Shown: piece after piece, positions 1-7,409 of the stretch
Numbering within the stretch: position 1 is the first letter of the stretch
Layout: the number at the start of each line of letters is the position of its first letter
From: Rhodospirillaceae bacterium UBA4468
Lineage (GTDB): Bacteria; Pseudomonadota; Alphaproteobacteria; Rhodospirillales; Casp-alpha2
Reading direction: 5' to 3'
Length of the DNA: 12,192 nt
Assembly: GCA_002389385.1 (NCBI GenBank)
Contig: DGOK01000106.1
Location: 18,292 to 30,483 of the forward strand
Position numbers and translations under genes: made by a program
The notes under the pieces: model-generated
Told to the model about the DNA's origin: nothing
What the model saw: the letters and a program-made list of their open reading frames with translations, nothing else
The model's database searches: none

Positions 1-19
1 GAGCTCAGACCCCACAACG

Positions 20-43
20 AAAAAGGCCCGCCGAAGCGGGCCT
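20..43 (-). terminator. Intrinsic terminator of rpmB, UUCG tetraloop
   Basis: On the minus strand, an 8-bp perfect GC-rich stem (36-43 pairing with 24-31) closes a TTCG tetraloop (32-35) and is followed directly by five T residues (complement of A20-A24). It begins 26 bases past the rpmB stop codon. This is a textbook Rho-independent terminator with the very stable UUCG loop. The T-run at 55-61 on the plus strand is not adjacent to the stem, so termination of plus-strand transcripts is not well supported. Confidence 0.9.
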
Positions 44-69
44 CTTCCATCAGATTTTTTTATCGAAGA

Positions 70-363
70 TTATGCAGCGGCTTTCGCAAGTGCAGTCTTG
101 ATACGACGCTTAACGCGAATAGCTGATGTGCTCAGCTTTTCGTCTTTGGTCTTTTGAAGGTATGTATCCAAACCACCATTGTGCTCAACGCAGCGAAGGC
201 CATAAGCCGTTACGCGGAAGCGGATGTTCTGAGACAAAGCATCAGACCATAATGATGTAGATTGGATGTTTGGCAGAAAGCGGCGACGTGTTTTGTTCAT
301 CGCGTGGCTGACGTTGTTGCCAAATTGGACTGTGCGTCCGGTTAATTCACATTTCTTGGACAT
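70..363 (-). CDS. rpmB: 50S ribosomal protein L28
   Basis: Encodes a 97-residue L28 protein of the large ribosomal subunit. The N-terminus MSKKCELTGR, the following GNNVSHAMNKTRRRF block and the later RFRVTAYGLRCVEHNGGLD block are the conserved L28 signature. The length of about 97 residues, with a lysine/alanine-rich C-terminal tail, is usual for alphaproteobacterial L28; shorter forms of about 78 residues occur in other groups. The reading frame is open for 19 more codons upstream, but the ATG at 361-363 matches the family N-terminus and has AAGGA about ten bases upstream. The gene stands alone, with its own terminator on the left and a candidate promoter on the right. Nothing about it looks damaged. 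Confidence 0.97.
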   Translation of the reverse strand: MSKKCELTGRTVQFGNNVSHAMNKTRRRFLPNIQSTSLWSDALSQNIRFRVTAYGLRCVEHNGGLDTYLQKTKDEKLSTSAIRVKRRIKTALAKAAA

Positions 364-445
364 GGGTTCGGTCCTTAATTTCGGGCACTTAGGCCGCTTA
401 TTGTTCTTACAAAAATACAAAAGGCCGCGCCGTAACGCGAACCAT

Positions 446-481
446 TGTCGGACTTTTACGGCCTAGCCCCCTTGGCGTCAA
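446..481 (-). promoter_or_regulatory. Candidate sigma-70-type promoter of rpmB
   Basis: On the minus strand a TTGACG -35 box (476-481) and a TAAAAG -10 box (453-458) are separated by exactly 17 bases. Transcription would start near 446 and give a leader of about 80 nucleotides before the rpmB ATG. The -35 matches consensus at five of six positions and the -10 at four of six. This is a prediction by eye. Confidence 0.45.
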
Positions 482-508
482 GCCAAAGTGGCACTTAACA
501 TAGGACTT

Positions 509-2402
509 TTAGTCATTACCGATGCGCCATGCGCCACACCAATCGTGCGGCGGTAACCAGGTGTCATTGGCCAGTCGTGCTTCGAGCGCATCTGCGGTCT
601 TTTCGTTTACGGCTTCAGGTACCCGTTCACGAAGGTGAGCAACGGCCTTACGCCAGAAAGAATTGACGGTTTCAATACGCTCGATAAGTGCCTCAGTCGC
701 AGGATCAGCCTCGACACCCTGGTTTTCGAGTATATCTCTGGATTTGTATAAAAGCTGGTGCGCACGGCCCTATTCACCCGCAAGATAAGCAGCAACACTG
801 TCTTGGAACATTTGAATAAAGACAACCGGCATTGGATCGATATCAATCGTATACAGATCAACCGGCTTTTCGCGCTCTGGGACAAAAATACGGTCAATGC
901 GACGGCAAAGAACGCGACGATCCGCACTTAAACATTCAATAAAATCGGAGCTAATAAGGATGTTTGTGCCGTAGGCCTCATTCATGCCTTTAAGTCTGGC
1001 GGCAAACTGGACGTTATCACCAATCAACGTAGAAACCGCACGATTGTCATCACCAAAGGTCCAGCGACAACTAGCCCCCAATGCAGGCCAAAGCGCGTGT
1101 CAAAATGCTTTTCATCTTCCCAGCCTTATTTATCTTGGAAAAAATCTTCCCAGATACCACCGGCAACTTCGAGCGCTTCAGAAAGCTTTCGCATTTCTAC
1201 GGCTGCATCAAACGCAGCGTTCGCACTCATATTTGGTTCTTCATTGTCATGGAAGTAGGCAAAGATGCCTTCGCCCAGGAATTTGTCGATGTCGCCACCG
1301 TGCCTTGTTACACCCCGGTTCATCTCACCTAGGTATGTTTTCAAAACTGGCAATATGTCTTTCTCAAGCTCATGCGTCATTGACTGGAATCCAGCAACAT
1401 CCGTTAACATCAGCGAAACCGGGGAGCGCGTAGGGATAACTCGCTCGCCTTTAGCTTCGAGGAAGGCACGTCGGCTAATGAACCGGCGCAAGTTCGCAAT
1501 AATAATACTGATAGCTTCGATCAGCGTATCAATCTCGTTCAGCGACCGGCCTTCACTGTGCGCTTCATCAGCACGACGCTAAATAATTTCATCTACATCT
1601 TCAAGGCCAGGAATTTCACGCATTTTACCAATAATCACTTTATTGGCTTCGCTCAGCCGGTCCATGAACACCTGACCAACACGATCAATATTCCGCTCGG
1701 ACTTCCAACGAACCGCATAAATCATCGATCTATAAATGATCACTTCGAGCAATGGATCCGTCAGATGCAAATAGTTGCCGATCGAGAAATCCCCAAGCAT
1801 GCTGATCAAGATCAGAATACCGACGGCATACCATGTGTCATCACGGCCCATCGCGCGCAGCATCTCGGCACCCAGAACTGTTTCGCGTGTTCCAACTTTT
1901 TGTACCATGCCAACTTTTGCCACAGCACGAACTGTTCTTAAAATTCTAAGGACCCAAGGGTTAGCAACGCCGGTGTCACCAACAAAGAACGACGCACCGG
2001 TCGCGCCAACAGCCATGATATTAATCCACGCTGCAGGTGTTTTGAAATACGCCATACCGTAGGCCAACGCACCGACACAGGTATCGAACATAAAGAATAT
2101 GCCCATCAGTGCTTCGATCCAACGCGCAGCCTCAGGAGACCATTGCAATGTGTCACCACCAGCGAGCATCTCAAGAAAAGCGGCAACAGGTGCAAAAAAG
2201 ACTGCGAGGTATGTAGTGGCGAGGTTTAGTCGCTCATAGCCTTCGTTATCGGCAAGGCGAAGCCAAAACCTTTTGCAACATCTTCGTTCTGCTGCTTTGA
2301 ATCCTGATCGTCTTCCATATTGATACGATCAAACAAGGCGTCATAACGGTCCTCGTTGAGGCCACTAGATACAGGTTTATTATTGGGCGTCCGTTCGGAC
2401 AT
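509..2402 (-). pseudogene. Membrane-anchored class III adenylate/guanylate cyclase, degraded
   Basis: This is one ancestral gene of about 630 codons, now split. It starts at ATG 2400-2402 (GAGG upstream) and ends at TAA 509-511. Lesions: a one-base loss near 2226-2231, TAG at 1579-1581, TAA at 1126-1128, a one-base loss near 1058-1062 and TAG at 770-772. Restoring two bases gives 1896 bases, exactly divisible by three, and homology continues smoothly across every lesion. Domain order: a hydrophilic N-terminus, about four hydrophobic segments (about 2230-1770) including an arginine-repeat helix WVLRILRTVRAVAK like a voltage-sensor S4, then a class III cyclase domain (about 1430-830), then a charged C-terminal tail. 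Within the cyclase, the LTDVAGF aspartate (1399-1401), the purine-selecting lysine of DKFLG and the aspartate of RRIDRIF are present. Neighbouring genes are intact, so general sequencing error is unlikely, and substitution-type stops are hard to explain that way. Confidence 0.88.
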
Positions 2403-2502
2403 ACATCGCCTCACAAGTCATAGGTTTTCGCGTGCAACAAGCCACACCTCGGAAAGATAAATCCTAAACATCGCGTAGCACTCTGTCACGGTATCAAACG
2501 TA

Positions 2503-2516
2503 TAGGATGTATCCTA
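2503..2516. repeat. Short palindrome in divergent intergenic region
   Basis: The six-base arms TAGGAT (2503-2508) and ATCCTA (2511-2516) flank a two-base centre, forming a 14-base inverted repeat. ATCCTAA occurs at 2511-2517 and again at 2461-2467 in the same orientation, 50 bases apart. The site lies between the divergent cyclase pseudogene and J-domain gene. It could be an operator, but no regulator is identified and chance cannot be excluded. Confidence 0.35.
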
Positions 2517-2562
2517 ATTCAAAACCTTGTTTGGGCGACATCCAAAGGGCACATTATGATCT

Positions 2563-3159
2563 ATGGCTCGCAGAAAACGTATACACCCATCTCTGATCAT
2601 CGTCGAAGACGTCGCGACGGCTATATTGGTATGTGAATGGCCGGGATGTCTGGAACACGGCGAACATAAAGCGCCTAAGTCACGTGACATGCTGCGTGAA
2701 TACCGATGGTTCTGCATGGAACATATTCGCGAATACAATAAGCGGTGGAATTACTTCGAAGGCATGTCTGAGGAAGAAGTCGAGGCAGACCTTAGACGTG
2801 ACACTGTGTGGCAGCGCCCCAGCTGGCCACTCGGCGACCGGGAAGAGGGTGAGATCAAAGGCCCCAAACCTGGCATGGGCACATTCGGGATTGATCCGGA
2901 TTACTTTGTCGACAGCTTTGGGCTGTTTGACGAGAAAGAAAGTGCCAACGGTGCAACAGACGTGGATGCACCAACACGCAAGGCGCTTGCGATCTTTGGA
3001 CTGGCCATGCCCATAACGGCCGAAATGCTTAAAGCCAAATACAAGGAACTCGTAAAAAAGCATCATCCAGATACAAATGGCGGCACAAAAGAAGCCGAAG
3101 AAAAATTCAAAGAAATTCTTGATGCCTATGAAACACTCCGTCAATTTCTTGTTATTTAG
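2563..3159 (+). CDS. J-domain (DnaJ-like) protein with N-terminal Cys/His cluster
   Basis: Encodes 198 residues. The C-terminal 55-60 residues form a J-domain: helix II KAKYKELVKKHHPD carries the diagnostic HPD at 168-170, followed by a helix III region ending near residue 195. HPD stimulates the ATPase of Hsp70/DnaK. The usual G/F and DnaJ zinc-finger regions are absent, so this is a class C type J-protein placing its J-domain at the C-terminus. The N-terminal half carries C24-x4-C29 and C51-x2-H54, which could bind a metal. ATG 2563 is preceded by only a weak AAAGGG, 13 bases away. The cobS gene follows after about 250 bases in the same direction; I recall a J-domain gene next to cobST in many alphaproteobacteria. 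Its Hsp70 partner and client are unknown. The zinc-site idea is inference. Confidence 0.9.
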   Translation: MARRKRIHPSLIIVEDVATAILVCEWPGCLEHGEHKAPKSRDMLREYRWFCMEHIREYNKRWNYFEGMSEEEVEADLRRDTVWQRPSWPLGDREEGEIKGPKPGMGTFGIDPDYFVDSFGLFDEKESANGATDVDAPTRKALAIFGLAMPITAEMLKAKYKELVKKHHPDTNGGTKEAEEKFKEILDAYETLRQFLVI

Positions 3160-3218
3160 AGACACGCGCCTAAACTTTATAAGGAAACCTCGTCTCCTCC
3201 CAAGCTCGCCACTTCGGG

Positions 3219-3319
3219 TATAATCTTCTTCTCATTGCTGAGAATTACCCTCTAAAAACACGCAATTGTAGCTAAAAATGGCGCTGATACTTGACGCAAC
3301 AGATGATTGCCCCTAACAC
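3219..3319 (+). promoter_or_regulatory. Candidate promoter elements upstream of cobST
   Basis: Two possibilities lie in the 248-base gap before cobS. A perfect TATAAT sits at 3219-3224 but lacks a recognisable -35. A TTGACG (3291-3296) is spaced 17 bases from a poor -10, TAACAC (3314-3319). The second would give a leader of about 80 bases. A perfect six-base hairpin with a four-base loop (3229-3244) lies just after the first -10 and has no T-run, so it is not a terminator. I see no B12-box or cobalamin riboswitch fold here. Confidence 0.3.
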
Positions 3320-3362
3320 GAGAGCAACTTAATCCCTATATGGATGACTTCGATAATGAATT

Positions 3363-3389
3363 GCCGGTCAGCGGGTTGTGGCCGGTCAG
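3363..3389. repeat. Nine-base direct repeat upstream of cobS
   Basis: GCCGGTCAG occurs exactly twice, at 3363-3371 and 3381-3389, with an 18-base period. That is close to two helical turns, so two copies of a protein could sit on one DNA face. The second copy ends 18 bases before the cobS ATG. It could be a regulator site or could occlude the ribosome-binding region. No regulator is known from this window. Confidence 0.4.
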
Positions 3390-3407
3390 ATAAACGGGAA
3401 TACACGT

Positions 3408-4403
3408 ATGAGCTCAGACCATCAGACTAAACCTTTTGCACAGCAAGAGCCCGACACCACTGTATCTGTCAAAGACCTCTTTGGCATCGATAGCGACATG
3501 GTCGTTCCGGCGTTCTCTGAGACCGACAGCCACGTTCCCGACATTGACGATACATATCGTTTTGACCGTGATACGACGATGGCGATTCTGGCTGGTTTTG
3601 CCTATAACCGCCGCGTGATGATCCAGGGTTATCACGGTACGGGTAAATCAACGCATATTGAACAAGTTGCCGCACGATTAAACTGGCCTTGTATCCGGGT
3701 CAACCTCGACAGCCACATTTCACGTATCGATTTGGTCGGTAAAGACGCGATTGTGCTTCGTGACGGAAAGCAGGTCACTGAATTCCGCGAAGGTATTCTG
3801 CCATGGGCACTGCAAAACCCGACCGTACTTGTATTTGATGAATATGACGCTGGTCGTCCTGACGTCATGTTCGTGATCCAGCGTATCCTCGAGATCGAAG
3901 GTAAACTGACTTTGCTTGATCAGAACCGGGTTATGCGTCCGCATAAATACTTCCGTCTGTTCTCAACCACCAACACGATCGGATTGGGTGATACCACGGG
4001 CCTTTATCATGGCACGCAGCAAATCAACCAAGGCCAGATGGACCGTTGGAACATTGTTACAACGCTGAACTATCTTGAGCATGATGCCGAAGTTGAGATC
4101 GCAATGGCAAAATGTCCGTCTTATAATACCAAAGAAGGTAAGGGACAGTTGGACGCTATGGTCGAACTCGCTGACATGACCCGCGCCGGGTTCATGAACG
4201 GTGATATCTCAACAGTGATGTCTCCACGTACAGTGATCACGTGGGCTCAAAACGCTGAAATCTTCAAAGATTTGGGCTATGCTTTCCGCGTGACGTTCTT
4301 GAACAAGTGCGATGAGCTCGAGCGTCCGGTTGTTGCTGAATATTATCAACGTGCTTTGGGCGAAGAAATGCCAGAGTCCGCCGCTAACGCCATCCTGCAG
4401 TAA
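3408..4403 (+). CDS. cobS: Cobaltochelatase AAA+ subunit CobS
   Basis: Encodes 331 residues, the usual CobS length. CobS is the AAA+ ATPase that, with CobT and the large subunit CobN, inserts Co(II) into hydrogenobyrinic acid a,c-diamide in aerobic cobalamin synthesis in the cytoplasm. Visible motifs: Walker A GYHGTGKST (74-82), Walker B VLVFDEYD (140-147, with D144 and E145), sensor-1 region STTNT (186-190) and a likely arginine finger in QMDRW (R213). The N-terminal VKDLFGID and VPAFSETDSHVPDID segments are characteristic of the family. ATG 3408 has GGGA eight bases upstream and is preferred over an in-frame GTG at 3378. It is followed by cobT after nine bases, so the two should be made together. 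All catalytic motifs look intact. Confidence 0.97.
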   Translation: MSSDHQTKPFAQQEPDTTVSVKDLFGIDSDMVVPAFSETDSHVPDIDDTYRFDRDTTMAILAGFAYNRRVMIQGYHGTGKSTHIEQVAARLNWPCIRVNLDSHISRIDLVGKDAIVLRDGKQVTEFREGILPWALQNPTVLVFDEYDAGRPDVMFVIQRILEIEGKLTLLDQNRVMRPHKYFRLFSTTNTIGLGDTTGLYHGTQQINQGQMDRWNIVTTLNYLEHDAEVEIAMAKCPSYNTKEGKGQLDAMVELADMTRAGFMNGDISTVMSPRTVITWAQNAEIFKDLGYAFRVTFLNKCDELERPVVAEYYQRALGEEMPESAANAILQ

Positions 4404-4412
4404 GGCTTCGCT

Positions 4413-6269
4413 TTGACTAAAGAGAACCCAGCAGAACTTTGGAAACGTGTCACCGCATCAACCTTGCGGTCGATGGGACATGCCAAGGACCTTGAAGTAA
4501 ATTACGGGCAAAGTGCGCCCGGATTGACCTCAGATGCTGCGCATATGCCTGCACCACAAGCCAATATGAGCCCTGAAGCCATGACGCGGTTTCGTGGCAT
4601 GTCAGACGCGCTGGCACTGCGGTTACGGCATCACGATGCTGATACGCATTGGGAAAACATGCCATCAGGTGCAGATGCCCGACGGGTCTACGAGGCTGTT
4701 GAACAGGTTCGCTGTGAATCTATTGGGACACAACGCTTAAGCGGCGCTGGCGATAACCTTCATGCACTACTGGAAGAACGTTGCCGTGCCAAGGGCTACA
4801 ACGGCGTCAAAGAACGCGATGACGCTTTGTTACCCGAAGTTGTCGGACTTATGGTGCGCGAAACTTTATCGGGCCGTGCGCTACCAGAATCAGCAAAAGA
4901 GTTTGTAGAGCTTTACCGCGCTGACATCGAAGAAAAAATCTCAGGCGATCTTGATGATTTGATCAAAGCCGCATCAGACCAAGCCGAGTTCTCGCAAGCC
5001 GTTAACCGGATGCTCGAGTCTCTGGACATGGTCACCGATGATCCGGCAGACGACATTTCAGACGAAGACGACAAGAGTGATTCTGACGATAGCGAAGACG
5101 GCAGCCAGGACGCTGACTCCGCTGATTCAGATGCCGACTCAGATGGCTCTATGGCCGGTGAATCTGAAGATTCTGACTCCACCGAAGGCATGGACTTCGA
5201 TCCTGAGTTTTCTGACGATGATTTAAACCCGGGCGAGGGCGAAGAAGAGCCTGCCGGTCCAAGTGAATACGATCCAGACTGGAAACGTAATGATGTCGGC
5301 GACAATCAACCGTACCGCCCGTACACGGACGAATACGATGAAATCATTCATGCCGCCGAGCTGTGTGATAATGAAGAGCTTACGCGACTCCGTCATCAAC
5401 TCGATCAGCAGTTGTCTCACTTGCAGGGTGTTGTTGGCAAACTCGCGAACCGTTTGCAGCGCCGCCTATTAGCGCAGCAAACCCGGTCTTGGGAATTCGA
5501 TCTTGAAGAGGGTGTACTCGATGCCGGGCGCTTGTCACGCGTGGTCAGCGACCCTGTTGCGCCGCTATCTTTCAAACGCGAAACAGATACCGATTTCCGA
5601 GATACCGTCGTCACATTGTTGATCGATAACTCAGGCTCAATGCGGGGTCGTCCTATTACCGTCGCAGCCATGAGTGCAGATATTCTGGCCCGCACGCTCG
5701 AGCGTTGTGGCGTGAAGGTCGAAATTCTTGGCTTTACCACACGATCCTGGAAAGGCGGTTCATCCCGCGAAAACTGGGTCGGGCAGGGTAAGCCAAAGAA
5801 TCCAGGCCGTCTTAACGATTTAAGACATATTATCTACAAATCAGCAGACATGCCTTGGCGCCGTGCACGGCCAAGCCTCGGGCTTATGCTTCGTGAAGGA
5901 TTGCTCAAGGAAAACATCGACGGCGAGGCGCTCCTGTGGGCGCACAACCGTTTACTTGGCCGCCCAGAGCAACGGCGCATTCTGATGGTTATTTCTGATG
6001 GTGCCCCTGTTGATGATGCAACATTATCGGCGAACCCGGGTAACTACCTTGAACGCCACTTGCGCGAAGTCATCAACTTCATTGAGACCAAGTCTGACGT
6101 AGAATTGACTGCGATTGGTATTGGGCACGATGTAACACGCTACTATAAGCGCGCTGTGACGATTATCGATGCAGAAGAACTCGGCGGCACGATGATGGCG
6201 AGCTTGGCGGAATTATTCGATGAGAACAATGGTCAGCCAGCGTCTAGGGGCAGACGCCGCGCGGGCTGA
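4413..6269 (+). CDS. cobT: Cobaltochelatase MIDAS subunit CobT
   Basis: Encodes 618 residues, close to the normal CobT length. CobT forms the chaperone-like partner of the CobS ring and contacts CobN. Order: a helical CobT N-terminal domain (about 1-205), a very acidic Asp/Ser/Glu linker (about 209-281), a helical stretch, and a C-terminal von Willebrand A-type domain with metal-ion-dependent adhesion motif D405-N-S407-G-S409 and a second acidic site ISDG (D529). The start is TTG 4413: AAGG overlapping the cobS stop lies eight bases upstream, and cobS TAA 4401-4403 is in the same frame and blocks any longer start. ATG 4473 is the next in-frame ATG but would remove part of the conserved N-terminus. 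Translation is probably coupled to cobS. The acidic linker is typical of the family. Confidence 0.96.
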   Translation: MTKENPAELWKRVTASTLRSMGHAKDLEVNYGQSAPGLTSDAAHMPAPQANMSPEAMTRFRGMSDALALRLRHHDADTHWENMPSGADARRVYEAVEQVRCESIGTQRLSGAGDNLHALLEERCRAKGYNGVKERDDALLPEVVGLMVRETLSGRALPESAKEFVELYRADIEEKISGDLDDLIKAASDQAEFSQAVNRMLESLDMVTDDPADDISDEDDKSDSDDSEDGSQDADSADSDADSDGSMAGESEDSDSTEGMDFDPEFSDDDLNPGEGEEEPAGPSEYDPDWKRNDVGDNQPYRPYTDEYDEIIHAAELCDNEELTRLRHQLDQQLSHLQGVVGKLANRLQRRLLAQQTRSWEFDLEEGVLDAGRLSRVVSDPVAPLSFKRETDTDFRDTVVTLLIDNSGSMRGRPITVAAMSADILARTLERCGVKVEILGFTTRSWKGGSSRENWVGQGKPKNPGRLNDLRHIIYKSADMPWRRARPSLGLMLREGLLKENIDGEALLWAHNRLLGRPEQRRILMVISDGAPVDDATLSANPGNYLERHLREVINFIETKSDVELTAIGIGHDVTRYYKRAVTIIDAEELGGTMMASLAELFDENNGQPASRGRRRAG

Positions 6270-6274
6270 CAATC

Positions 6275-6390
6275 TCTTTCTCTTCTCCCTCGGGAGAGGG
6301 TGGCGCGCAGCGCCGGGTGAGGGGTCGTTCTATAACATGTATTGCTCAAACCACCCCTCATCCTGTCCTTCCCCCTAAAGAGAAGGAACT
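6275..6390. repeat. Palindromic intergenic repeat (RIME-like mosaic element)
   Basis: About 115 bases between the convergent cobT and VOC genes are built from nested palindromes. TCTCCC/GGGAGA surrounds a TC centre near 6285-6298. GGCGC/GCGCC has a three-base loop at 6302-6314. The long arms GGGTGAGGGGT (6315-6325) and ACCCCTCATCC (6353-6363) match at all but one position, a G-T wobble in RNA. An imperfect CCTTC/GAAGG hairpin follows at 6367-6386. The wording of these blocks strongly resembles the small mosaic repeats found in many copies between alphaproteobacterial genes, such as RIME elements; that is from memory. It probably also serves as a two-way transcription terminator. It carries no coding region. 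Confidence 0.7.
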
Positions 6391-6396
6391 CTCGTA

Positions 6397-7326
6397 TTAA
6401 GACCGGTAAACGATCATCGCTGTGCCGAGAGAATCATCGGGATGAACGATGATGCCGTCTTCAGTTTCAAACACACGCATGCCACAATTGTGGAAGAAGT
6501 CAGCTGATTTTTGATAATCATCCGCTTTGAATCCAATCGCCGCTGTGTACGGTAAGCTTGCAGGATTAAAGTCGGGCACGATTTCGGCAAGGCGATTTTG
6601 GGTCACAAAACGAAGACCGCCTCGGGCACACACAACAGCCGTCTCATGATCATCAACAACGACGACTTTTTGCGCTAACAGATGCGCCATACGTTCCGCA
6701 GATTGCGTTGGGTTCTCGACACAAACAACCGCGTCAACCATGCCGGAGATACCATTGTCTCGGGCAATATACCGATCTTGCCACATTAAATCAGGCGTGT
6801 GGTGGGTGAGGGCTTGAATACGCCCTTCAGGAATTTCATCAAAAGCCGCACGAATGACACTGAACTTTACTTCATCTTGCGATCCGTCTGCCGCTTCAAC
6901 GTCGCGGCGCAACTCCACCATCGGCTGCAAACGAAAACCATCATTGGATATACGTTTATAAGCGTCCTCGGCGTCTGAATCCGAGAAGGCCAAAAGATGC
7001 ACGCCAGAATAACGATCAAGGCGTGCCCGTAAATCTTCAACCACCGGCTTAACAACATCACCAGCGTCACACAGCAGTTCAATATAACCAGAGCCTAACA
7101 TCGCCAGGCGATTGGCCGTGCCTTGTGGGACACGCTCTCCAGTTTCTGGGTCACGGTTTCCATGAACGGAATAAGGTGTGAGCTTAAATCCAAGCTTTTC
7201 GAATACCTCAGACGCTGCATCCATGTCATGCACAAGCCATGCGACGTGATCAAAAAAGACCTCATCAGCAGAAGGGACCTGGCGTCCGGGCAAAGGGAAT
7301 AAGTCGAGAGGGGATTGATCTTCCAT
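6397..7326 (-). CDS. VOC superfamily glyoxalase-like domain protein
   Basis: Encodes 309 residues from ATG 7324-7326, or 318 from an in-frame ATG at 7351-7353. The shorter start is preferred because GGAAAG precedes it at a usable distance. Two betaalphabetabetabeta halves are expected. The N-terminal half carries FDHVAWLVHDM (His27 in the shorter form) and GTANRLAMLGSGYIELL (Glu83), the hallmarks of the Glyoxalase_3-like VOC family, where such His/Glu residues bind a metal. The C-terminal half (SGMVDAVVCVENPTQSAERM onward) looks like a more divergent second module. Members include dioxygenases, isomerases and glyoxalases, so substrate and reaction cannot be assigned. It lies downstream of the metallophosphoesterase on the same strand with under 100 bases between them, so they may be cotranscribed. 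The repeat at its 3' end probably terminates it. Confidence 0.85.
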   Translation of the reverse strand: MEDQSPLDLFPLPGRQVPSADEVFFDHVAWLVHDMDAASEVFEKLGFKLTPYSVHGNRDPETGERVPQGTANRLAMLGSGYIELLCDAGDVVKPVVEDLRARLDRYSGVHLLAFSDSDAEDAYKRISNDGFRLQPMVELRRDVEAADGSQDEVKFSVIRAAFDEIPEGRIQALTHHTPDLMWQDRYIARDNGISGMVDAVVCVENPTQSAERMAHLLAQKVVVVDDHETAVVCARGGLRFVTQNRLAEIVPDFNPASLPYTAAIGFKADDYQKSADFFHNCGMRVFETEDGIIVHPDDSLGTAMIVYRS

Positions 7327-7409
7327 GATGTCACTTTCCGTTTTAGTTGTCATCAAACTTGATGCCGAATGGCTTTGATTTCTAGTTTAGATACTTTGGT
7401 GGGGTTACG

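Noticed and set aside
1..11. Eleven-base identity between the left edge and the cobS start (3410-3420)
   Set aside because: Several 11-base matches are expected by chance in 12 kb; no flanking similarity exists.
472..486. Small hairpin TTGGC/GCCAA near the cyclase 3' end as a terminator
   Set aside because: Five-base stem without a following T-run on either strand; it also overlaps the candidate rpmB -35.
770..1581. Stop codon recoding in the cyclase (TAG and TAA read as sense)
   Set aside because: Other genes here end normally at TAA, TAG and TGA, and two frameshifts also break the cyclase, so decay is the simpler explanation.
984..1941. Plus-strand open frames of 105-149 codons opposite the cyclase
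   Set aside because: Their translations have no recognisable features and lie antisense to a well-identified degraded gene.
3160..3407. Cobalamin riboswitch upstream of cobS
   Set aside because: No B12 box or matching long-range fold could be recognised in the 248 bases.
4913..5305. 130-codon minus-strand frame rich in serine within cobT
   Set aside because: It is the mirror of the Asp/Ser-rich acidic linker codons of cobT.
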